Assembly: GCF_003574445.1 (NCBI RefSeq)
Contig: NZ_KZ984553.1
Location: 62,001-126,000 of the forward strand
DNA length: 64,000 bases
Source: Streptomyces sp. YIM 130001
GTDB lineage: Bacteria; Actinomycetota; Actinomycetes; Streptomycetales; Streptomycetaceae
Direction: 5' to 3'
Shown here: piece after piece, positions 51,750-61,000 of the stretch
How positions within the stretch are numbered: position 1 is the first letter of the stretch
How the letters are laid out: each line of letters starts with the position of its first letter
Notes under the pieces: model-generated
Database searches by the model: none
What the model was told of the DNA's origin: nothing
The model's input: only the letters and a program-made list of their open reading frames with translations
Program-made: the position numbers and the translations under genes

Positions 51750-52847
51750 GTGTCCGCGCGATCTCCTGTGCGTTTCCTCCTGCAGTCCCTCAGCGCCCGT
51801 CTCGCCGGTGTGCTTCCCCGGCCGGTGTCACCGCGCCCGAGGGTCCGGAACGCCGTCAATACGATGCCCACTGTGAATCTTCATGAGCTGATGGAAGAAC
51901 AGACGAGTTTTCACGATGTCCCGGCGGTAGCGGTGGGTTCATCGGTGGCGGGTGCACGCACGACGGCGACCCAGGGAACGGTCAAGGTGACGGCGGAATC
52001 GTGTTTCCGTATCGCGTCGCTGACGAAGGTTTTCACCTCCGCGGCGCTGGTCCGCGTGCTGCGGGGCAACGGTGTCCCGTTGGGCGCACCAGTCATCGAA
52101 CTGCTTCCCGGCCTTGCGCCGGACTGGCGGGCCGACGAGAGCCTCACCATCGAGCAGATCCTGGGGCAGGTCTCTGGCCTGCGTGAATCGGTGGACGCGG
52201 CAACCGTGAAGGCTTTGGGCGATGGGGACGGCGCGCCGCTGGAAGCCGCCCGGCTCGTGGTCCGCGCCGGGAATGAGCGGGAGCCCGGCGAGCGGTGGTC
52301 CTACTACAACGGCAACTACTTCCTGGCTGGCTCGATCCTTGCGGCCCTGAGCGGCACGACGTTCGAGAGTGCGTTGGAGGGGGCCCTCCTCGTCGGCCGG
52401 GGCCTTGAACGGACAGGTTTCGAGACCCCGGAGGCGTCCGTCACCGGGTGGAACGGCACAACTGAACTCCCACTGCTCGGCTATCCGCGCACCCGTCGGC
52501 CCAGCGGGGGCCTGTGGTCGTCGGTGTCGGAGCTCCTGGCCGTCGGTGAGGAGCTGCTCGCCGACCAGGCTCTCCTGGAGGAGATCCGTCGTCCGCGCAC
52601 CCGGTCCGACGATCCCATGGCCTACGGGTTGGGGTGGGCCCTGGGGCCCTCGGGCCAGATGTACCTCAACGGACGGCTACCCGGCTACCGGGCTGCCATG
52701 GTCCTGATCCCGGACCGGGACTACGTGAGCGTGGCCCTCGCCAACCAGGAGACTTCCCTACCCGCCTTGGCGCGACTGCTCAGCGACATGCAGCAGCCCC
52801 TGACCGGGGACGACATTGCCAAGGCGGTCAACGACTTCGCTGCCTGA
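51750..52847 (+). CDS. serine hydrolase of the beta-lactamase/PBP fold, cargo gene
   Basis: A protein of 365 residues. GTG was chosen because AGGAGG lies five bases upstream; ATG 51864 is an alternative. Motifs: CFRIASLTKVF (SxxK, about 89) and SYYNGNYF (YxN, about 185), and a weak third motif near LNGRLPGYRA in place of HxG. No clear signal peptide is seen with either start, so it may be cytoplasmic. It could be an esterase, a peptidase or a resistance enzyme. Codon use is less GC-biased than the neighbours, consistent with transfer. Its last 90 bases overlap the end of the tnpC-like gene on the other strand. Confidence 0.82.
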   Translation: MSARSPVRFLLQSLSARLAGVLPRPVSPRPRVRNAVNTMPTVNLHELMEEQTSFHDVPAVAVGSSVAGARTTATQGTVKVTAESCFRIASLTKVFTSAALVRVLRGNGVPLGAPVIELLPGLAPDWRADESLTIEQILGQVSGLRESVDAATVKALGDGDGAPLEAARLVVRAGNEREPGERWSYYNGNYFLAGSILAALSGTTFESALEGALLVGRGLERTGFETPEASVTGWNGTTELPLLGYPRTRRPSGGLWSSVSELLAVGEELLADQALLEEIRRPRTRSDDPMAYGLGWALGPSGQMYLNGRLPGYRAAMVLIPDRDYVSVALANQETSLPALARLLSDMQQPLTGDDIAKAVNDFAA

Positions 52848-53402
52848 GACCTCGGTGCTGAGCTCTGAGTGCCGCGATAAGCGGTTGACCTGGGCCATCA
52901 GCTCGCGGCTGGCCGCCCGCGCGGCAGTGAGGTCCTCGTCCCGTTCGGCGAGTTCCGCACGCAGGTCGAGGATCTGCTGCTCCAACTCGGTGACCCGGCG
53001 GGTAAGCGTTTCGACGTCTGCCGGGGCGCCGAGGCCGGAGGCTTCCCAAGCCGCTTGCCCCAGCGCCTCGGAGAGGCGTCGCTCGAGGCGGGTGATGTGC
53101 GTGGACAGGCGGCTGTTGCGGGCCGTGAGGTTCGCGACGTCGGCCAGCAGCGACCGCCTGCTGACCTGCGTGCCCGTCGTTGCGCCGGGCGGGGGCTCGC
53201 CCGCGCGAGCGAGAACGGCCGCATGCAGGTCGCCGTGACGGTGAATCAGGCTTCGGTGAACGCCGGCGGCGCGGGCGACCGCGGAGACGCTGATCTCCTC
53301 GCCGCTGGCCGCAAGCTGGTCAAGGGCCTTGAGGACTCGGGACCGACGGCGTTCGGAGTCCGCAGCCCGCGCCTTGGCCAGCTGGTCCGGTGATGTGGTC
53401 AT
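52758..53402 (-). CDS. DUF6262 / TnpC-like coiled-coil protein
   Basis: A protein of 214 residues. An N-terminal helix-turn-helix-like segment (ISVSAVARAAGVHRSLIHRH, residues 37-57) is followed by a long coiled coil (about 85-170, ETLTRRVTELEQQILDLRAE). DUF6262 proteins accompany paired tyrosine recombinases and correspond to TnpC of Tn554, which affects the efficiency and orientation of transposition. The ATG overlaps the tnpB-like stop (ATGA). The last 30 residues overlap the cargo gene and lack family-like sequence; read-through from insertion next to the cargo may have extended the end. Confidence 0.78.
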   Translation of the reverse strand: MTTSPDQLAKARAADSERRRSRVLKALDQLAASGEEISVSAVARAAGVHRSLIHRHGDLHAAVLARAGEPPPGATTGTQVSRRSLLADVANLTARNSRLSTHITRLERRLSEALGQAAWEASGLGAPADVETLTRRVTELEQQILDLRAELAERDEDLTAARAASRELMAQVNRLSRHSELSTEVSGSEVVDRLGNVVPGQGLLHVAEQSRQGG

Positions 53403-55852
53403 GCGTCGCGCTCCAGCCGCAGGTTCGGCTCAGGTGCCCGGACTCCGGGCATGCCGAGGGAGACCGTGCGGGTCTTGCGCAGGGTCCGGGTGGCTTCCTT
53501 GATCTGTTCGCGTTCGTCGTCGGTGAGTTCTTCGAGGTCGGTCTCGACGCGGCGGATCAGGGTGCGGATGCGCTTGATCTCCTCCTCGGACGGGGTCGAT
53601 TCGGTGCGGGCCCAACCGTCCAGTTCGGTCGCTGCGGCGAGGCGTTCGCGGTCCCGCAGGAGCATGTCGAGGTAGGCCTTGAGCTCCGGCAAATACGAAG
53701 GGTCGGTGCGGAAGTGATCGCAACCGACGCAGCGGAACCGGAACGGGCAACCATGGCCGCCAGCCTTGACGTTGCTCGGCTCGACGCAGATCCCGTAAGG
53801 GACGGAGACCTGACCGATCCGCAGGCGGGCGTGCTCGTGCTCCAGGAGCTGGCGAGCTTCGGTCCAGATCCGGTTGCCATGCCGGTCGAACTGGTGCGAG
53901 ACGAGCTTGTCGACTGCGGACCGGGTCCGCTTCTCGGTCACCCGATAGTAGGTTTGTGTAGTTTGCAACGATCTGTGACCCATGAGCTCACGGAGCACGT
54001 CGGGCAGGGTTCCGGCGTCGGCGTGACGTTGCGCGTAGGAGTGCCGGTAGGAGTAGGGAACAACTTCCAGCTTGGGGAACTCGGTGCCATCGGCCAGCAG
54101 CAAGGGTGGCATGGCGTTGACCCAACGGCGGTGGACGTTGCCGATGTGCTGCATCCGGAACGGCTGGGTGCCCTCGGAGTTCTGCCGGGGACGGGGGAAG
54201 AGGACCAGCTTGGACAGTTCGGTGTCCGGGAAGCGAGCGCGGATGGCCTTCTTCTGCCGGACGATGATCTCTGCGGTGGAGTCCGGGATCGGCAGGCGGC
54301 AGCCGACGCGGTTGTTCTTGAAGTCGGTGTAGACGAGCACGGACTTGCCGTGCTCGTCGGTCTCCAGGCAGTCCCAGGGCAGGCACCCGATCTCGTCGGG
54401 GCGCCGACCGGTGTCGACGAGGACCTCGATTGCGGTGCGTGCGTCGTCGCTGCCGTCACGGATCTGGTCGAGGGTGGGCAGCCGTTCGCAGAGCTGGCTG
54501 AGGATCTCCTTCGGCAGGGCTCTGCCCGGTCCTTCCTCAGTGATGACCGGCGGCATGTCATGCCTGCGCAGCGCGAAGTCGTCCGGCAGGTCGGCGAGGA
54601 TCTCGCCGGGCCGGGTCAGTCCCATGTCACGGATTTCGCGCAGGAACCGGCCGGTGAAGCGGGAGACCGTCGTGCGGCGGAAGGCGCTGATCTCGCCGGT
54701 GTGTTCCAGATGAGCCACGTACTGCGTGAACGCCTCGATGTCGCGTCGGCCGAGCGCGGCCATGTCCTGTCCGCCGTCCTCGCGCGAGCGGATCAGGCTC
54801 TGCGAGAGGTAGCGGACGCAGAGGATCATCTCGGAGAGGCCGTTGGGGATGTTCTTGCCGTAGCGGCGGGGGATCTCGTCCAGCACCCACGTCTTGCAGG
54901 CACGCCGCATCCACTCCTGCTGCAACGGCGTGAAGTCCATCTTCCGCCACTGGCCCAGTCCGAAGGCGCCCATGTTCCAGACGTCCTTGATCTGCTCCAG
55001 CTCCGGGGTGGAGACGGCGGCCGCAAGTGTGCGGCGCATGCGGTTGGCCATACCCGCGAGATGGGTGTTGCGGGAGACCACGACGTCGTCGAACTGCTCG
55101 ACGCGTTGCTCGCGCAGGTGCCGGACGACGCCGCGCAGCAGGACGGGCGGAGTCTTGACCTCGGCGTCCGTGCGGGCCTGGAGGACGTAGAGGATCTCGG
55201 CGGTCACCAGGGCTGGCAGACCGCGCAGGCTCAGCGCGGTGGACTCGGCCGTGCCGGGCTCGGTGCGGCACCACGTCTCGAAGTCAGCGTCGGGGACCTG
55301 TGCCTCCTGCCACCTCACCCAGTGGGGAGGGCAGAACGCGTTCGAGCTGTTCGCCTGGTGCCGGTGGCAGGCGTCCACCGAGCACAGGCCGAAGCCCGGC
55401 AGCGGGCGAACGCGCGGGTCGGCGAAGAACTCTTCCAGCGGCGGACGTCCCAGCTTCGTGAACAACTCGCGGTGCCGCATGCACATCTGCGTGCGGGACG
55501 ACGTCCAGGGGCGCCGGCACTTCGGGACCGCGCACCCGCCCGAGATGTTGCTGATCTGTTTTGGCTCGGTGGCCAGGAAGTCCTCCGGCGTTTTGCCGCT
55601 CCTCTTCCAGACGCTGCGGCAGGCCGAGCACAACCCCAGTTCCGTCTTCCGGGCTGCTGCCCAGCAGCCGGAACGGGCGCAGACATGCATGCCGAGGAAA
55701 GGGTGGTCCGGTGAGGGCCGAAGGATCCGGGACTTCTCGTCCCAGTTCAGAACGTCCAGCGTCTCCGGTCGGATCAGAGCGCGCAGCCGTTTGGCGCGGG
55801 CAGGCAGCAGGTCCGATGCAGGAGCGGGCACCAGTTTCAGGGCCGTGGTCAT
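53399..55852 (-). CDS. large tyrosine recombinase, TnpB-like
   Basis: A protein of 817 residues. The N-terminal 150 residues contain three Cys/His clusters (CARSGCWAAARKTELGLCSA, CAVPKCRRPWTSS, CSVDACHRH), probably zinc-binding. The C-terminal catalytic domain has Arg in LVDTGRRPDEIGCL (about 480), YSYRHSYAQ (about 604, RH kept but the preceding His replaced) and GHRSLQTTQTYYRV (about 630, His and nucleophile Tyr). A further Cys-rich tail (GCPFRFRCVGCDHF) follows. Middle gene of the recombinase trio, overlapping both neighbours by four bases. Confidence 0.85.
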   Translation of the reverse strand: MTTALKLVPAPASDLLPARAKRLRALIRPETLDVLNWDEKSRILRPSPDHPFLGMHVCARSGCWAAARKTELGLCSACRSVWKRSGKTPEDFLATEPKQISNISGGCAVPKCRRPWTSSRTQMCMRHRELFTKLGRPPLEEFFADPRVRPLPGFGLCSVDACHRHQANSSNAFCPPHWVRWQEAQVPDADFETWCRTEPGTAESTALSLRGLPALVTAEILYVLQARTDAEVKTPPVLLRGVVRHLREQRVEQFDDVVVSRNTHLAGMANRMRRTLAAAVSTPELEQIKDVWNMGAFGLGQWRKMDFTPLQQEWMRRACKTWVLDEIPRRYGKNIPNGLSEMILCVRYLSQSLIRSREDGGQDMAALGRRDIEAFTQYVAHLEHTGEISAFRRTTVSRFTGRFLREIRDMGLTRPGEILADLPDDFALRRHDMPPVITEEGPGRALPKEILSQLCERLPTLDQIRDGSDDARTAIEVLVDTGRRPDEIGCLPWDCLETDEHGKSVLVYTDFKNNRVGCRLPIPDSTAEIIVRQKKAIRARFPDTELSKLVLFPRPRQNSEGTQPFRMQHIGNVHRRWVNAMPPLLLADGTEFPKLEVVPYSYRHSYAQRHADAGTLPDVLRELMGHRSLQTTQTYYRVTEKRTRSAVDKLVSHQFDRHGNRIWTEARQLLEHEHARLRIGQVSVPYGICVEPSNVKAGGHGCPFRFRCVGCDHFRTDPSYLPELKAYLDMLLRDRERLAAATELDGWARTESTPSEEEIKRIRTLIRRVETDLEELTDDEREQIKEATRTLRKTRTVSLGMPGVRAPEPNLRLERDA

Positions 55853-57024
55853 CCGTTCCTCCTGGGAGCGAGAGCGCCGACCCGTTCGACAGCGGACCGC
55901 AGGCGTTGCGGATCGGGGTGCAGGTAGACCTCGGAGCTGGAGGCGTTCGCGTGGCCGAGCAGATCGGCGATCTCGTCCAGGACGGCGCCGGCGTCGGCGG
56001 CGTTGCTGGCGAATCCGTGCCGCAGGGCGTGGGGGTGGACGCCGTCGGCCAGCCCGGCCCTGCGCGAGAGCCGGCTGAACAGGTCGTTCAGGGCGCCGGG
56101 CGGCATGGGTGCCCCCAGCGGCGCTCGGAACAGATTCACCAGCACGAAGTCGCTCTTGCGGGCTTCGCGGCAGGCGTCTCGTTCGACGACGTACTGGTCG
56201 TAAGCCTGCACCAGCAGGAAGTCGACCGGGACGGCGCGCGAGCGCTTCGACTTTGCCCAGGCTCCGTTGTCGTTGTCCCGGCGCACGATGTGCAGGTGAG
56301 AGCCGGGAATCCGGCAGCCAAGCATGCTGGCGTCCAGGACGAAGTGGATGTCCTCGCGCCGAAGGCCCACGGCCTCGCTCCGACGCAACCCGGCCCTGGC
56401 CAGCAGAAGGACGATGAACCGGTCACGGGCCGAGCGGCAGACCCGCAGCAGGGCAAGGACGTCCTCGTCGCTTGCGCGGCCGACCGGTTCGTCCGGCTCG
56501 GCGGCCCGGTGCCGGGCTTTGGCGTAGTAGCGCAGCCCGCTGCCCTCGCCGCGGGCCTGCATCGGCAGGTCGCGGTCGTCGGCGACCTCGTAGAGCTGGG
56601 ACAGCACGAACGTTGGCACCGTGCCCAGCGTCGTGGCGTGCGCGAGGAATTCGCGGACGCCGGCGAGCACGGTGTTGATCCGGCGTGGTCCGCGGACCGA
56701 TTCGCTCCCAGGCCCGGCCACCACCGGAGTACCGTCGCCGGGCGAGTACCGCAGCCAGAACATGAAGCTGCCCAGGCGACCCGCCGCCGTCGTCCAGTCC
56801 CTCCCGGTGCACCCGCACCACGTCAGGTAGAGCGCGACCGCCCCGGCGTATGTACGCGTCGTCGACTCGGCCTGATCACGACCAAAGCGCACATGCCGCA
56901 AGAACTCGTCCGCCGCCGGTACGGGCGCCAGCCGGTTCTCATCCAGCACGGTCCAGTACCGCTGCCCCGACGGCATGCGTACAGGGAAAGCGCGGAGTCT
57001 TCCGGAGACCGTCTGATGAGCCAC
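55849..57024 (-). CDS. tyrosine recombinase, TnpA-like
   Basis: A protein of 391 residues starting at GTG. The SAM-like core-binding domain is in residues 30-130. Catalytic residues: Arg in LARAGLRRSEAVGL (about 213), Lys region SKRSRAVPV, HPHALRHGF (HxxR, about 331), GHANASSSEVYLH (His and nucleophile Tyr, about 360). First gene of the trio, next to the right end of the element. Such enzymes cut and rejoin the element ends, usually at a preferred site. Confidence 0.9.
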   Translation of the reverse strand: MAHQTVSGRLRAFPVRMPSGQRYWTVLDENRLAPVPAADEFLRHVRFGRDQAESTTRTYAGAVALYLTWCGCTGRDWTTAAGRLGSFMFWLRYSPGDGTPVVAGPGSESVRGPRRINTVLAGVREFLAHATTLGTVPTFVLSQLYEVADDRDLPMQARGEGSGLRYYAKARHRAAEPDEPVGRASDEDVLALLRVCRSARDRFIVLLLARAGLRRSEAVGLRREDIHFVLDASMLGCRIPGSHLHIVRRDNDNGAWAKSKRSRAVPVDFLLVQAYDQYVVERDACREARKSDFVLVNLFRAPLGAPMPPGALNDLFSRLSRRAGLADGVHPHALRHGFASNAADAGAVLDEIADLLGHANASSSEVYLHPDPQRLRSAVERVGALAPRRNG

Positions 57025-57047
57025 GAGCCTTCAACGACAACTCCGAC

Positions 57048-57116
57048 GTGCACGACACGGCGACGCGAACCGTCGTACACAGCAACCCTCTTGCGGGTGA
57101 CGCGACAGTGCACGAC
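57048..57116. repeat. subterminal GTGYRCGAC motifs at the right end of the element
   Basis: GTGCACGAC occurs at 57048-57056 and 57108-57116, 60 bases apart. GTGTACGAC lies between them in inverse orientation (57072-57080). GTGTGCGAC occurs at 51700-51708 near the left end. These are candidate recombinase or TnpC binding sites. Confidence 0.55.
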
Positions 57117-57138
57117 GCACCTACAAACCAGAGAGAAC

Positions 57139-57321
57139 GACGACACCTACATCGCCGACGGCGAGCGCGTCGTGGTCCTCGCCCGCTACAGCGCGACCCA
57201 CAAGGGCACGGGCAAGGCGATGGAGGCGCGCGTCGCGCACAGCTTCGTCGTCCGCCTCGGTCGCATCGTCCGCATGGAACAGATCGTGGACTCCACCACC
57301 GTCCGTGCCGCCATGCAGTAG
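57139..57321 (+). pseudogene. 3' fragment of the interrupted SnoaL-like gene
   Basis: 60 codons and a stop, DDTYIADGERVVVLARYSAT, then HKGTGKAMEARVAHSFVVRL and GRIVRMEQIVDSTTVRAAMQ, the second half of an NTF2-like domain. It has no start or ribosome binding site and is in frame with the 51389-51613 fragment when joined. A terminator follows, as expected for the end of the original two-gene operon. Confidence 0.82.
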
Positions 57322-57349
57322 TCCCACAAGCTCCGCTCGGAGCTCCCGA

Positions 57350-57382
57350 GCAGGCCGGTCGGCCCCTCGCCGACCGGCCTGC
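57350..57382 (+). terminator. terminator of the former SnoaL operon
   Basis: A perfect 13-bp inverted repeat (57350-57362 with 57370-57382, loop 7 nt), 29 bases past the SnoaL-like stop. Confidence 0.75.
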
Positions 57383-57415
57383 GCACCGCCTCGCCACTTC
57401 AGGCTCAGAAAGATC

Positions 57416-57565
57416 ATGCGTATCGACTTCTGGGCGGACCTCGCATGCCCCTGGTGCCACCTCGGGCACAACCGCCTACGCCCCGCACTCGGGCGCTTCC
57501 CGCACCAGGACCAAGTGACGCTCGCCCACCGCGCCTTCGAGCTGGATCCACTGCGGGAGAAGGGC
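57416..57565 (+). pseudogene. N-terminal relic of a DsbA/FrnE-like thiol oxidoreductase gene
   Basis: 50 codons starting MRIDFWADLACPWCHLGHNR, with the CPWC redox motif and strand pattern of FrnE-type DsbA proteins, running to FELDPLREKG. After that the frame is unrelated; an intact gene would have about 200 codons. A deletion joined it to the msrB relic region. Confidence 0.7.
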
Positions 57566-57713
57566 TTCACCTGTTCACAAACGGGCACGACGAGACTCCT
57601 TCGAAGAGGACCGGAACGGGAGATCCTCACGCCGGCAGCCAGCACATCGGCGACTCAGCGGCAAGCGCGGCCAATGGCCTCCTGGTCGTTCAGGGGCCGT
57701 GGAGGCCGTAAGC

Positions 57714-57911
57714 TCACCCCTCGCTGGACCGCAGGGTCAGCGAGATCGAGTTGATGCAGTACCACTCATCCGTCGGCGTTGCATAACCCTCTCCCTCGAA
57801 GACATGCCCCAAGTGCGAGCCGCACCTCGGTCCGCACTGTCCCGTGTGACGTGTCGGACACAAGTTCCACGGCATCCGATTGCGTGCATAGTCGAAGTTC
57901 GGCCAGCCGCA
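57714..57911 (-). pseudogene. C-terminal relic of a second msrB
   Basis: The frame reads CGWPNFDYARNRMPW, then CGSHLGHVFEGEGYATPTDE, then WYCINSISLTLRSSEG, closely matching the C-terminal half of the intact msrB at 62107-62514, also at DNA level over the last 120 bases. The N-terminal half, with the first CxxC, is gone; the second CxxC has an extra residue and an Arg before the catalytic Cys is changed to Trp. Not functional. Confidence 0.8.
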
Positions 57912-58022
57912 GCGGCGCCACACCAGCTGCCGTTCGAGCACCTCACAGCTCTGTTGGACACAGGACGCGAATCTGCCAGCTGCCCTCGTGACCGCGCCGT
58001 CCGCGGGCAACCCACGGGCACA

Positions 58023-61000
58023 TCACCAGCTGTAGTACGGCAGTTGACGGGCGAGGGCGGAGAAGTGACGTTGCCCCTGCCATGCATCGCGATTCCCGAT
58101 CACGATCAGGCGCCTCTTGGCGCGGCTCACCGCCACGTTCAGGAGATTGGGCTTGGCGGCGGCCCACCGGCGCGAACCTGCTGCATCAGGATGCGTCCCC
58201 AGGACGAGTATCACCACGTCGGCTTCCTTGCCCTGCGCAGTGTGAACCGTACCCACACGGTCGTGTGGCACCAGCCCGCGCAGGCGCTCCCCGGCGCGAC
58301 GTGCAACGTCTCGAAAAGGGCTGATGACGTACAGCTCGTTCGATGGCAGTTCCTTGTCGAGGAGTCTGTTCACAGCATCGACCAGAGCTTGGCCTTCGGT
58401 CGGCACCCACTTCCCGGTGGCCTCCTGTGACCGGACATCCCACCAGAAACTTCCTTCCGGCGGACCGAAGGGAGCGCGGTCGCCGACACCGTGCACCATC
58501 AAGCCGTCGTACGCGATCGTGTTGCTGATCGTGAACATGGGGTCGTCACAGCGCCGGTGCACCCGCAGCGGTGAGCCGACCCACACCTCGGTGGAACCGT
58601 CCGGCAAATCCGCAGGCAGGGTCGTGCCCCACTGCCCAAGTCGGTCCGCCACCTGTTGAGCAGATGTCCAGGCTGGTGCCCATTCCTGCGCGACCTCATG
58701 ATGCGTGCGAAGCTTCTGCTGGGCCGTCCACGGCAGCACGACCACAGGTTCGAGCTGCAATGGATCGCCGACGAGTACCGCACGGCGACTTCGCCACAAC
58801 GCTCCCACCGGCATCTGCGGTGCGGCCTGCCCCGCCTCGTCGACGAACAGCCAGCCGAGATCTTCCTTGCCCAGGCCGGCGAACAGCCGGTCGTAGGAGG
58901 CGAACGTGGTCGAGACGACGGGCACGGCCAAGAAGAGGTTCTGCCAGGCGGCGCGTACAGCGTCCTGCTTCAGGTCCCTCGGGGCGTTCCCACCTACTAC
59001 TTCCATGGTGGCCTGGAGGTTCTTCAACATCACGTCGCCTGACGCACTGAGGAAGGCGCGGTGGAGTCGGAGCGCCTCGATGAACAGCCGTGTTCGAGCG
59101 GCAGCAAACTCCTCGTCGGCCCACGGAGCTGACCGCTCTCGACGCTCCAAGGTCGCACGGTCGGAGAACGGATCGAAGTCCGCAGGATCCGGAACATGGT
59201 CGCCCCATTTCCGACGGGCGGTTGCCACTGTCCGTTCCAATGACTCTAGGCGACCACGCACGGCCCGCGCGTTCGCTGCTGTCTGCTCGGCCGCGGCCAG
59301 GTCTCCGCGGAGCGCTTCGAGCTTGGTGCGGGACTCTGTCACGTCATCGATGGCCCGGTCTACACGGCGGGTGAGGCGTTCGTACTCGTCCTGCCACGTA
59401 CGGTTCGCTCGGCCGAAGGTGAACAGGCTCTGGAGCAAGCCTGGTTGGGCCGACTGATGGTCGCGGCGGCGCTCCCTGCATCCCCTCTCGACATCTTCAA
59501 GTCGTGTCAGCTCCTGCGCAGCTTCCGCGGCCCGTTGCCGGAAGTCCGGCAGGTCTCCGGCGATCGTCGCGGCCTCCCGATCGGCAGCGACCGCCTCGCT
59601 TTTGGCCGAAGCCAAGCCGTCCAGAGCCTGTGCCGCCTTGCGCCGTTCGTCTCGCAGTCGCTCGACCAGCGCTCGTGCGGCCTTGAAGTCACGTACCGCA
59701 GCGCTCCAGTCGACGGGCTCTACGGACGGATCACTCTTCCCACTGAGCACATCCCGCAGCCCCTGATGCGTGCGCGTTCGTCTCACGCCCCCGTGCACGC
59801 CTCGCTCGCGCACATTGCCCCACCAGAAGCTGTCCGTGAATTCACCACGATTCTTCCGATTGCCGAGACGGGCAGCTACGGCGCCCCATGCGTCAGCACC
59901 GTTCAGCATCAGGCTCGCCTGCTCCGGGAGATACCGGGCCTCGTCACGCCACTGCTCGGCGACGGCGGCCAGGGTCGGAATCTCGTCGCTGATGTTCTGC
60001 ACCGCACCGTTGTTGGCGGAAGCCACCACCATCTCGTAGCCCTGCAGATGCGGCTTCAGCTCTCGTACCGTCCTGGCGTAACCCTCGGTGCGCCAGGTGT
60101 AGGCCTTACCGAACGCTTGCTGTGGGCTGCGTAGTTCGGCCAGTGCACAGGCTCTCTGGGTGACCAGTGCGGCGATCACATCACGCAGCATCGTGGTCTT
60201 GCCCGTCCCCGGAGGTCCATTCACGGAGAACACTCCGTGATGCCCGTCCAGCTCGGCCAGTAGGCGGTTCACGGCGAACTGCTGGCTCAGCACCAGCGAA
60301 CGGTCGGTAGCAGACGGCCATCTGCCCAGTGGGACGAATTCGGGAGAGAGGCCCGCCAGCACCAGCAGCGGCTCCTCACGGACATCGTGCCGGCGTCCCA
60401 CATCGATGCGGTCGGCCCCAGTCAGGTAGTCCTCCAACGCGCGCCCGGTACGCCCGGCCGCGAGCTCGTCAGACACCTTGTCGAGGTCATCGGCGATGAA
60501 ACTGTTGAGGAAGCCCTGGTCGCCCGACTCGCCCTCTCGGCTCTGGTACACCTGGACGCTCTTGACCCGGGCGGCATCGGGCGTCAGGTCCGCCTCCACC
60601 CCAAAGCGGGCTGCCAGCCAGGCGGTGAAGGCCGCAATGTCGTCGAAGGCCAGCGGCCGGCTACCGAGAGCGTCCGGAGGCAGCTGCCCCGAGCCCTCCT
60701 CGCCGTCCGTTCCCGCAGTATCGTCCGTGCCGTATGGACGCGCTGTGTCCGCCACTCCCTGCGCCAGGGACTCAGTTGCCTTTCCCGCCGCAGCCTGCGC
60801 TGCTTTGCCCACGACTCCGTCCAGGACCTCACCCACCACACCCCGCGCAAGCTCGCCCAGACCGGAGACCACTCCACCGGTCGCCGCGTCGGCCACGAGC
60901 CTTCCCGCGACGGCGAGAAGCCCTCCGGGACCCGCGCGGCCGCCCTGCACCCGGAGCTTTCCATCGCCCAGGGCGAGCATCTGCCGCTCACAGGCATCGG

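Larger units (their letters stand above)
51614..57138. mobile_element. Tn554-like recombinase-trio element with serine hydrolase cargo
   Basis: About 5.5 kb between the two halves of a SnoaL-like gene. It carries a tnpA-tnpB-tnpC-like operon on the minus strand (two tyrosine recombinases and a coiled-coil DUF6262 protein, each overlapping the next by four bases). One plus-strand cargo gene follows, convergent with tnpC. The gene order matches Tn554, where cargo follows tnpC. The ends were inferred from where SnoaL homology resumes; imperfect terminal repeats (TTCTCTTGG at 51619-51627, complement of CCAGAGAGAA at 57128-57137) support them to within a few bases. Confidence 0.75.
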
